Below are positions 1-6,280 of a stretch of 20,085 nucleotides of DNA, piece by piece. The notes under the pieces are model-generated. The model did no database searches and was not told the DNA's origin. It worked only from the letters and a program-made list of their open reading frames with translations. Position 1 is the stretch's first letter. Each line of letters begins with the position of its first letter. The position numbers and the translations under genes are program-made. This stretch comes from Micromonospora sp. WMMD1102 (GTDB taxonomy: Bacteria; Actinomycetota; Actinomycetes; Mycobacteriales; Micromonosporaceae), in contig NZ_JARUBN010000004.1 of assembly GCF_029626265.1 (NCBI RefSeq), positions 1-20,085 of the forward strand, read 5' to 3'.

Positions 1-170
1 CGCTGGATCGCTTCGGCGATCATGGCGTGGTTGGTGCCGGCAGCCACCGCACGGAGACGAGCCAGCACCTGCTCGGTGTTCTCGATTGACGACCGGATCT
101 GGTTGAGCGTGGTGTTGCCCTGCTCCGCAGCCTGTGCCAGTGCTGCTTTGACTTCCTCAATGCTGGCCAT
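1..170 (-). CDS. Small coiled-coil protein, partial (possibly DUF6244-like)
   Basis: The gene starts with ATG at 170 and runs leftwards off the window, so only the first 56 codons are present. A GGGGAGG ribosome site at 176-182 supports the start. The visible protein begins MASIEEVKAALAQAAEQGN and is almost entirely predicted helix, rich in Ala, Glu, Gln and Leu, with no signal peptide or membrane segment. This resembles small helical proteins common in Micromonospora and relatives and annotated as DUF6244. The family name is from memory and not certain, because the C-terminal half is missing. No function is known to me. Confidence 0.6.
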   Translation of the reverse strand, partial: MASIEEVKAALAQAAEQGNTTLNQIRSSIENTEQVLARLRAVAAGTNHAMIAEAIQ

Positions 171-326
171 GCAGTCCTCCCCAGTTACCGGCTCCCTGCG
201 AGTGATGGCCGCATGGATCGGGCGCAAGTAGGGCCACGGGTCATCACGCGCGCGTGGTCGAGCGAACACTATCTGAGAGCAGTGCGGCGTGCGGCCCCGC
301 TGGTGCTGTCCGTGCCGCCACAAGAA

Positions 327-545
327 CTACTTGGGCTGGGCGACGAAGACGCCGACCCCGTGCACGCTCTCGACCAAACCCTCGGTTCGAAGCGCGTGCA
401 TGGCGTAGCGGATCACGGCGTCCGACACGTCGTGCTCGGCCTTGAGCTGTGCGGTTGAGGGCAGTTTGTCACCTGGCTTCAGCTCTCCGGTCTGGACTTG
501 GTTCCGGATGTGGTTGGCAAGCTTCTCCCACTTCGTGACAGGCAT
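327..545 (-). CDS. Small GntR-family transcriptional repressor (winged helix only)
   Basis: This 72-residue protein is a bare GntR-type winged-helix domain. It has the typical sequence KLANHIRNQVQTGELKPGDK followed by LPSTAQLKAEHDVSD and a helix-turn-helix, VIRYAMHALRTEGLV, with a wing ending GVGVFVAQPK. There is no effector-binding domain, as in the short KorSA-like regulators of actinobacterial plasmids and integrative elements. An in-frame ATG at 572 exists, but the ATG at 545 has an AAGGAG site at 551-556, seven bases upstream, so I chose 545. Just upstream, at 612-650, lie two near-identical 16-bp palindromes, which are probably its operators, so it likely represses itself and the divergent operon starting near 887. 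The target assignment is inference. Confidence 0.85.
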   Translation of the reverse strand: MPVTKWEKLANHIRNQVQTGELKPGDKLPSTAQLKAEHDVSDAVIRYAMHALRTEGLVESVHGVGVFVAQPK

Positions 546-611
546 CGGCACTCCTTGGTCTCCGCCTGCCATGAGATCACGACGAGGGTTCAGCCAGCAA
601 GTTGTAGGTAC

Positions 612-650
612 AGCGAACTAGTACGCTTGACTTGAGCGAACTAGTTCGCT
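612..650. promoter_or_regulatory. Paired palindromic operator, probably for the GntR repressor
   Basis: Two copies of a 16-bp palindrome lie 23 bp apart centre to centre. The copy at 635-650 (AGCGAACTAGTTCGCT) is a perfect palindrome and extends as a near-perfect one over 630-655. The copy at 612-627 (AGCGAACTAGTACGCT) has one changed base. They sit just upstream of the gntR-like gene and between it and a divergent operon. This is the layout expected for an autoregulating GntR dimer. That this protein binds here is inference. Confidence 0.75.
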
Positions 651-656
651 TAAGTT
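627..656 (+). promoter_or_regulatory. Putative rightward promoter overlapping the operator
   Basis: TTGACT at 627-632 is a good -35 element. With an 18-bp spacer, TAAGTT at 651-656 fits a relaxed TANNNT -10 element. The perfect palindrome at 635-650 fills the spacer exactly, so a bound repressor would block RNA polymerase. It would read towards the DivIVA-domain gene through a leader of about 225 nt. The -10 match is weak. Confidence 0.45.
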
Positions 657-886
657 CCCTCCTGCGGGTGCTCCTTGGTCTCCAGCCTCCGGTGCGCTCG
701 TGCCTCCCGGTCGGGGCGGTCGGCTCGTCCGAGTCGCCCGCCCCGACCCACCGAGTCACGCCCTGCTGTCGTACCTGCCTCCGGCTGCGGCGGTGGGGCG
801 GGGCGGTGCCGGCCCGACAGCAGAGGGGATCCGGGCAGGCACCGCCCATCCACGCCCTGAGCTGCTCCGGAAAGGTTGGTGGTGTC
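657..886 (+). other. Structured leader or intergenic region, no gene seen
   Basis: No convincing reading frame covers this stretch. It holds inverted repeats that could fold in RNA: ten perfect pairs between 710-719 and 738-747, and nine perfect pairs between 763-771 and 815-823. A 13-base sequence, CTCCTTGGTCTCC, at 671-683 repeats the bases at 551-563 that contain the ribosome site of the gntR-like gene. It may be an untranslated leader of the operon at 887-3644. In such GC-rich DNA, pairing alone is weak evidence of function. Confidence 0.35.
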
Positions 887-1204
887 GTGCGGATGCTGCT
901 TCGACGGCTGTTCCGGCGGTACCGGAGGCCGCCCCGGCAACTCGGCCAGGCTTACCGGTCGGCGACCTACCGGCCGCTCCTGCCGTCACAGGTCAGGATG
1001 CGCCGGTTCACCCGGGTCGGCTTCGCCCGGCGGGGCGTCGATCCGGCCGAGGTGGCAGCCTTTCTCGACCAGGTGGCCGGTGACCTGGCCAGGGCCTACA
1101 ACGAGCTGGCGACCGTCCGGGAGCAGAACGCCCGGATCAAGGACGCGTTGCGCCGCTGGCAGTCCCGCCAGTCGACCACGGCTCACCGGCTGGCGGATCG
1201 CTGA
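887..1204 (+). CDS. DivIVA-domain protein
   Basis: This 105-residue basic protein contains a DivIVA-type domain at about residues 38-95. The core reads RFTRVGFARRGVDPAEVAAF, followed by a coiled coil with VAGDLARAYNEL and REQNARIKDALRRW. In actinobacteria the motif FxxxxxxGYxxxEVDxFL marks short Wag31/DivIVA-related proteins; here the glycine-aspartate-valine part is GVDPAEVAAFLDQV. The Arg-rich N-terminus, about 37 residues, is not part of the domain. A GTG at 887 preceded by GGAAAGG at 869-875 is the preferred start; ATG at 893 is possible. The stop overlaps the next start (ATGA at 1204), so the gene is translationally coupled to the next two. A scaffold or polar-localisation role is only suggested by the family. 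Confidence 0.75.
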   Translation: MRMLLRRLFRRYRRPPRQLGQAYRSATYRPLLPSQVRMRRFTRVGFARRGVDPAEVAAFLDQVAGDLARAYNELATVREQNARIKDALRRWQSRQSTTAHRLADR

Positions 1205-1458
1205 TGACCGGCCGCTACGTCGTACACGTGCCGTTCACGGCGCCGGACCAGGACGCGGCCCGGCGGACGGCCCGGCTGCTGGCCCGGACGCTCGGCCAGC
1301 AGCCGCAGGTCGACCAGGCCGAGGCGACCGTCTCGGCCGAGGACGACCAGATCGTGCAGTCCCGACTCTTCTGCGACCGGCTCCTCGGCGCCGGTCGGCG
1401 CTGCGCGCTGCGGGCCGAGCACGAGGTGCCGTGCGCGAGCGTGGAGCTGGACCGGTGA
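1204..1458 (+). CDS. Hypothetical protein, 84 residues
   Basis: The ATG at 1204 overlaps the stop codon of the DivIVA-domain gene, and its own stop overlaps the GTG of the next gene. It is thus the middle member of a tightly coupled three-gene operon. The protein begins MTGRYVVHVPFTAPDQDAAR; the first half looks like a small alpha/beta unit (a strand followed by a helix with ARRTARLLARTLGQ). The C-terminal part has three cysteines (FCDRLL, RRCALR, VPCASVEL). I see no signal peptide, membrane segment or known catalytic motif, and I do not recognise the family. The reading frame is supported by codon usage and the overlaps. Confidence 0.7.
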   Translation: MTGRYVVHVPFTAPDQDAARRTARLLARTLGQQPQVDQAEATVSAEDDQIVQSRLFCDRLLGAGRRCALRAEHEVPCASVELDR

Positions 1459-3644
1459 CCGGGGCGGTGCTGCCCGGCGCCGGTCCGCCGGTAGTCGACT
1501 GTCCCGCCTGTCACCGGCTCACCGTTGTCCTCGACGCCTGCCCCTGCACCAGCGGCGGTGACCGGATGCTCGTCGACGCGGGGCAACAGGGCGATGGGGA
1601 GGCATACCTGGACTGCCAGCTCTGCCGGGGCGCCGGCACCCTGCCCCGCCCCTGCCACCGTTGCCGGCAGGCCGGGCGGCTGCGCGGCCAACTCGTGCTG
1701 ACCCTGGCGAATGCCGACACCGGGGCGGTGGCCTCGGCGAACGTCGTACCCGGAGTGGTGGAACCGGCGCGCTGGCCCGGTGACGGCGGAAGCTGGCATC
1801 TGCCGCTGGCGCCGATCCTGGCGGAGCTGGCCGCCAGCGTCGGCGCCGGGTCCTGGACCGAGGCGCGCAACCCACCCGGTTCACCCGACGGGCCCGTGCT
1901 GCTGCTGCCGTCCCGCTGGCGGCCGGACCTGCCGCCGGAGACCCGGGCCGTGCTGGAGGCGGAGACGATCGCGTCGCACGGCCATGTCGCCTGGCAACTC
2001 TACCTCGGTCGCACCGCCGCCGAGCCGCCCCTTGACCCCGCCCGCGAGCTGGCCCGACGCTGCCGGTTGGCCGACCTGCTCCGCCTCGACCTGGTGCTGG
2101 AGGCCCGCCGTCGGCACCTCGCCGCCGAGCCGACCTGGCAGCTCCGCTACGAGGTGCCGGGCGGGCCGGTGCCGACCGACGTGCGCGCCGGCTCTGACGA
2201 CCTGACCGGGGCGATCGTCGCCACCACCGATCTCGACGCGCTCTATGACCTTGAGGCGCGCGGTCGGACCGCCCCGGCCCACTACCTGACCGGCGGTGCG
2301 TCGCCGCCGGCCGCCCCGCCGGACGTCGACCTGGGCCAGCTCGAACGGCGGATGCTCGCCGACTGCACCGACCTGTCCACCGGGGCGCCGACCGCCGGGG
2401 CGCAGGCGATCTGGCGCGACGGTCGCTGGTGGCACACCAGTCTGCGGATCGCCGGCACCGCCGAGACGTTCAGCGAATGGGACACCGGGCAGATCTATCT
2501 CCGGGAGACCATCGTCCTGCGGCGCGGCTGGCAGCCGCCGGCACCGTCGTGGCAGGGACCATCCATCCCGTACGTCGACTGCCCGCACTGCGATCCGCAC
2601 AGCCGGCTCCGCCGCTGCGACTGCGTCCTGTTCACCGGCCGGGCCGACCCGGACTGCCCACAGTGCTCCGGTGCCGGTCGTCGACCGTCGGCGCTGCCCT
2701 GCGACACCTGCCGGGACAGTCACCGTATCCACCACAGCCTGACGGTCACGCTCACCGACCTGGCCGACCGGGTCACCCACCTGCACTGGCAGGCCGACCG
2801 GGACGGCTGGCGGGCCGGCGACCTCACCTGGCACGGCGACGCGCACCCCTCGGCAACCGGTGAGCAGGGCTGGCAGACCGGCGAACGGCTTGCGGCGCCG
2901 CACGTCGCGACCCAACCCGGCGGCAAGCCGGTGTACCAGCTTCCCGACCCGTTCCGGCTGGCGACCTGGGCCGACCAATTCGCCGTACGCCCGGACGACC
3001 TCACCGAACTCGACGGCGGCGGCTCGATCGGCCAGGGACTGCTGGACGGGACCGTCACCCTGCCTTATCCCGGCGCCGATCCGCTCACCGAACACCTGCG
3101 CCAGGCATCCCGAGGCCGGCCCGGTGCCCGGCTGTTCGTGCTCGCCCGCCGGCCCGACGTGCCGCCCCTGGCCGACCTGGTCCGGCTCCTCCTCGGGCTG
3201 CGACTCACCGTCACGGTCACCCTCGTCGACCACGGCGACAACGCGGGAGACCCCCGTCTCGTCCAGGGTGAAGGGTGGGACGTCGGCGTCGAACCGCCGG
3301 GGCTGCCGGTCGCCCCGGACGCCCTGCCGGCCCGTCCCACCCCGGAAGCCGCGATCGCACGCTGCCTCGAACAGCTCGAAACCGCCGTCGCCCGGCGGGT
3401 CCCCGACGACCCGGCCCAGCCGATCCCGGTACCGCAGACCCCGGTCCCGGGCCTGGTCGAGGTCGACGATCCCGTACCGCTGATCCGCCGGCTCGCCCGG
3501 CACCACACCGGTCAACCCGTCGCAGTCCACTACGACGGCACCACCTGCCAGCTGCTCGTGCACGACCGCGACGGCGTACGCCGACTCTGCGCCGCCCCGA
3601 CCCTGCTCGCCGCGCTCGCCGCCCTCGGCCTCGGCCGCCGCTGA
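1455..3644 (+). CDS. Large protein with two DnaJ-like eight-cysteine zinc modules
   Basis: This 729-residue cytoplasmic protein starts at a GTG overlapping the previous stop (GTGA). It appears to be an internal duplication of about 360 residues. Each half opens with eight cysteines in the same order, CxxC, CxC, CxxC, CxxC: residues 16, 19, 29, 31, 54, 57, 67, 70 and again 376, 379, 388, 390, 401, 404, 416, 419. The third pair in each set sits in a DnaJ-type CxxCxGxG motif (CQLCRGAG and CPQCSGAG). After each cluster comes a strand-rich stretch (LVLTLANADTG and LTVTLTDLADR). No J domain, kinase or nuclease motif is visible. The fold resembles the cysteine-rich zinc region of DnaJ, which binds unfolded substrates, but a chaperone role is only speculation. 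It is the last gene of the operon starting at 887. Confidence 0.75.
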   Translation: MTGAVLPGAGPPVVDCPACHRLTVVLDACPCTSGGDRMLVDAGQQGDGEAYLDCQLCRGAGTLPRPCHRCRQAGRLRGQLVLTLANADTGAVASANVVPGVVEPARWPGDGGSWHLPLAPILAELAASVGAGSWTEARNPPGSPDGPVLLLPSRWRPDLPPETRAVLEAETIASHGHVAWQLYLGRTAAEPPLDPARELARRCRLADLLRLDLVLEARRRHLAAEPTWQLRYEVPGGPVPTDVRAGSDDLTGAIVATTDLDALYDLEARGRTAPAHYLTGGASPPAAPPDVDLGQLERRMLADCTDLSTGAPTAGAQAIWRDGRWWHTSLRIAGTAETFSEWDTGQIYLRETIVLRRGWQPPAPSWQGPSIPYVDCPHCDPHSRLRRCDCVLFTGRADPDCPQCSGAGRRPSALPCDTCRDSHRIHHSLTVTLTDLADRVTHLHWQADRDGWRAGDLTWHGDAHPSATGEQGWQTGERLAAPHVATQPGGKPVYQLPDPFRLATWADQFAVRPDDLTELDGGGSIGQGLLDGTVTLPYPGADPLTEHLRQASRGRPGARLFVLARRPDVPPLADLVRLLLGLRLTVTVTLVDHGDNAGDPRLVQGEGWDVGVEPPGLPVAPDALPARPTPEAAIARCLEQLETAVARRVPDDPAQPIPVPQTPVPGLVEVDDPVPLIRRLARHHTGQPVAVHYDGTTCQLLVHDRDGVRRLCAAPTLLAALAALGLGRR

Positions 3645-3731
3645 CCCCGGTGGACGGCTCCGGGTGGATGGTGCCCCTCGTCCGACGGCGGCTTGGGCCC
3701 CACCTGGGCGGCGTAGGTCCGTCAGCCCGTG

Positions 3732-3767
3732 GATACCAGTGTGTCATCGTGACGACACCCTGGTATC
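3732..3767. terminator. Strong hairpin between convergent genes
   Basis: Arms of 14 bases at 3732-3745 and 3754-3767 pair with a single mismatch around an 8-base loop. The hairpin lies between the stop of the zinc-module gene (3644) and the stop of the minus-strand Uma2 gene (3840), so it could end transcription from both sides. There is no T-tract, which is common for actinobacterial terminators. Confidence 0.55.
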
Positions 3768-3839
3768 ACGGCTGAACAGAGTGTCGGTCCGGAACCGATC
3801 CGGGCCGGGTCAGCGTCGCCGGTGCGTGCGACGCGACCG

Positions 3840-4421
3840 TCAGAGCCGGTCGATCTCGGTGAGGTCGATGTCGAGCTCGAAGGGCGTGCTCACCTTCACC
3901 CGGCCGTGGAAGATGCCGATCGGCTGGTAGACACGCTGCGCCTCGAGCAGCTCGTGGACGTAGACCGTGGGCTGGCCATCGGCCTCCTCCACTCGCCAGA
4001 AGTGCGGGATGCCGGCCTTCGCGTAGAGCTGCGGCTTTCGTTCGCGGTCGCGCAACCACGAGTCGGGCGAGACCACCTCCACCGCGAGCGACACCGCATC
4101 GGCGGGATACCAGGTCTGGTCGTTGTCGATGTCCGCGTCGGCGCTCACCACAATCAGGTCGGGCTCGGGGCGCTGGTGCGGACCGAGCACCACGGACATC
4201 TCGCGGCGGACCCGGAAGCGCTCGGGTGGCGCCGAACGCGCCAGTGCCTGCTCCAGCAACCGAAGAGTCTTCATGTGGAAGAGCTTCTGCGGGCTCACGA
4301 AGACGAGGCTCCCGTCGATCAGCTCGGTGTGCGGGGGAAGACCCGGGATCCGGTCGAGGTCCTCGGCGGTGAACCCACCGGGCGGCGGTCGGAACCTCTC
4401 GTACGCCGGCTCGGCGCTCAT
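3840..4421 (-). CDS. Uma2-family (DUF820) restriction-endonuclease-fold protein
   Basis: The 193-residue product has the hallmarks of the Uma2 family, which adopts a PD-(D/E)XK nuclease fold. The early motif HTELIDGSLVFVSPQKLFH (from residue 31) is followed by RPEPDLIVVS with the putative catalytic Asp at 88, then SLAVEVVSPDS with Glu 115, and RDRERKPQLYAKAGIPHFW with Lys 129. Full length is typical for the family. The start at 4421 has a GGTGAGG sequence just upstream; the frame stays open further upstream but loses similarity. These genes are often present in many copies in actinobacteria and cyanobacteria, and their biological role is not settled. Transcribed divergently from the protease gene at 4559. 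Confidence 0.9.
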   Translation of the reverse strand: MSAEPAYERFRPPPGGFTAEDLDRIPGLPPHTELIDGSLVFVSPQKLFHMKTLRLLEQALARSAPPERFRVRREMSVVLGPHQRPEPDLIVVSADADIDNDQTWYPADAVSLAVEVVSPDSWLRDRERKPQLYAKAGIPHFWRVEEADGQPTVYVHELLEAQRVYQPIGIFHGRVKVSTPFELDIDLTEIDRL

Positions 4422-4546
4422 CGCCTCACCCCCCCTGCGGTCGACCCGTCGTGCCGCCCAGCATAACGAGCACCAGCAGCCGCGCTGCCGAGATGCTGGC
4501 CGATTTCCGACCCCTTTCCGGGTGGCAGTGATCCGACACCTGCGCA

Positions 4547-4561
4547 TAACGTTGCCGTGTG
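4547..4561 (+). promoter_or_regulatory. Putative -10 element of a leaderless protease transcript
   Basis: TAACGT at 4547-4552 fits the TANNNT -10 pattern, and the GTG start at 4559 follows six bases later, where transcription would begin. No ribosome site precedes the GTG. The same arrangement and most of the flanking bases back to about 4512 recur upstream of the second protease copy (19406-19420). No clear -35 is seen. Confidence 0.5.
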
Positions 4562-6280
4562 TCGCATTCGGGCCGCGCACGGTGGCGGGCATGCATCCGA
4601 GACGATCATGCCGGGATTCGCGGTGCCGGCCTCGTGCTCGGCAACCGGCATGTGCTGACCTGTGCGCACATCCTCCTTCCGGCGCCGCACGGCGAACCGG
4701 GTGCCGCGCACGCCAGGCCCGCCCGGGACTTCGAGGTCGAACTCGTCGGGCGACGTCCCGCCGTGGCGCCGATCCGGGCCGGAGTGGTCGACGGCTGCTG
4801 GAAGCCGCCGCAGGACGACCAGCGGGCCGACCTGGCCCTGCTCGGGCTCGCCGAGCCACTGCCGGAAGAGACCGGTCAGGTGCTGCGCCGGCTGCCGTCG
4901 GGCGCCCGCCGGGCGGTACGGATGTTCGGCTTCCCCGACATGGTCCCGACCGGGGTCTGGGCGCGGGCCCGGCTCGCCGGGGACGGCGGACCGGGTGGCG
5001 AGTGGATCCAACTCGACTCCGAGCCGACCGGTCCGACCGTGGAGCCCGGGTTCAGCGGTACGCCGGTCTTCGACGAGGAGACCGACCAGGTGCTCGGGAT
5101 CGTGGTCAGCTATCTCGCCGGCCAGGGCTCGGCACTGTCCTGGATGATCCCGGTCGAGACGATCATCAGGTACCTGCCCCGGGTCCGCGAGTGGGTCAGC
5201 GGCGACTCGGCGGTGGACGCCAGCCTGGCCGCGCCCGTCGGTCCGGTGCACAGCGACGAGGCGGTGGTCCGGCAACTCGCCGATTTTCTCGCCCCCGGCG
5301 CCCCGCCGGACTCGCGGATCATGGTCACCGCGCCCGGCTCGCCCGCGCAGGCCGCCCTGCGCGACGTCGTGCTGCGGACCAGCCGGGAGTTCCGGCCCGC
5401 CGGCCCCGACCGGAGCGGGCCGCCGCCGGCCGTCGCCGGTGAGTCCCGGCCGGGCCGGATCGACCTGGCGCTCGACGTGTCGGGCCGGACGGTGGCGGAG
5501 GTCAGCAGCCGGATCGTCAACTGGATGAGCGTCGGCGCCGAGTTGGAGAAGTCACTCGCCGACAGCATGGCGGGCGAGCCGCCGCCGATGAACCTGGTAC
5601 TCGACGGGGTGGACCGGGCGGCCGACCCGGCGGCACTGGTCGCCGAGGTGGTCCGGCCGATCGCCGAGCGGGTCGCCGGACGGAACCTCCGGCTGCTGCT
5701 GACCTTCCACGACCACGACGCGCCGAGCCTGCCGTACGCCGCGATCGAACTGCTGGCCGCCCGGATCGCCGAGGTGCGGGCCGCCGAACAGGCGGCCCGG
5801 GAGCGGTACGTCCACGTCGCCGCCCGGGTCACCCCGGTCTCGGCTCCCGGATCACACGAACCGGGGCTGCGGCTGCGGCTGACCGCGCTGCGGGCCGCCG
5901 CCGCGCAGCCCGGCAGCACACCGCTGCTGCCCGTCGTCGAGTCGTGCCGGCGCAGGGCCGACCGGGCCCTGGATGCCGCCAGGCGGGCGGTGCGGGACAT
6001 GGAGTCGCTCCTCGACGAACGCGACCGGCTGCGGGACCGGCTCGACGGATACCGCTCGGGCGTGCCCGCGCCGCTGCGCGAGGACCGGGAGTTGACCGCG
6101 CTGTACCGGCGGGCCCACGAGGCGCTCTGGCAGGGGCCGGCCGACCTGACGGCGTGTGCCGTGCTCGTCGACCGGTACGGCACGGTGATCCGGCGCCACA
6201 CCACCGGCTCGACGCCGAAGCAGGACGGGCCGGGGCTGAGGCAGGACGGGCCGGGGCAGGACGGGGGGGCGGTGCGGTGA
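4559..6280 (+). CDS. Trypsin-like serine protease fused to an NTPase-like region
   Basis: The N-terminal 215 residues form a trypsin-like protease domain: His 37 in LTCAHILLP, Asp 91 in RADLALLGL and Ser 166 in EPGFSGTPVF make a complete triad. There is no signal peptide, so it should act in the cytoplasm. Residues about 230-430 look like a STAND/AAA-type NTPase: a strand and loop, RIMVTAPGSPAQ, where a P-loop would be; MNLVLDGVDRAADP like Walker B; and LRLLLTFHDHD like sensor 1. The GK[ST] of Walker A is missing, so ATP hydrolysis is doubtful. The C-terminus is a long helical part (RRADRALDAARRAVRDMESL) and a Gly/Gln-rich tail. The stop overlaps the next start (GTGA at 6277), coupling it to the kinase. 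It probably cleaves a regulatory substrate; which one is unknown. GTG start chosen because of the conserved promoter. Confidence 0.8.
   Translation: MSHSGRARWRACIRDDHAGIRGAGLVLGNRHVLTCAHILLPAPHGEPGAAHARPARDFEVELVGRRPAVAPIRAGVVDGCWKPPQDDQRADLALLGLAEPLPEETGQVLRRLPSGARRAVRMFGFPDMVPTGVWARARLAGDGGPGGEWIQLDSEPTGPTVEPGFSGTPVFDEETDQVLGIVVSYLAGQGSALSWMIPVETIIRYLPRVREWVSGDSAVDASLAAPVGPVHSDEAVVRQLADFLAPGAPPDSRIMVTAPGSPAQAALRDVVLRTSREFRPAGPDRSGPPPAVAGESRPGRIDLALDVSGRTVAEVSSRIVNWMSVGAELEKSLADSMAGEPPPMNLVLDGVDRAADPAALVAEVVRPIAERVAGRNLRLLLTFHDHDAPSLPYAAIELLAARIAEVRAAEQAARERYVHVAARVTPVSAPGSHEPGLRLRLTALRAAAAQPGSTPLLPVVESCRRRADRALDAARRAVRDMESLLDERDRLRDRLDGYRSGVPAPLREDRELTALYRRAHEALWQGPADLTACAVLVDRYGTVIRRHTTGSTPKQDGPGLRQDGPGQDGGAVR

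Noticed and set aside
876..1454. Upstream in-frame extension of the zinc-module gene
   Set aside because: This part overlaps the DivIVA-domain and 84-residue genes in another frame; its translation is Arg/Gly/Pro-rich, and the GTGA overlap at 1455 gives a better start.
1881..3563. 560-codon open frame on the minus strand
   Set aside because: It lies opposite the zinc-module gene, has no recognisable domains and only reflects high third-position GC.
5944..6276. Upstream in-frame extension of the kinase gene
   Set aside because: It runs through the end of the protease gene in another frame; GTG at 6277 overlapping the protease stop is the natural start.
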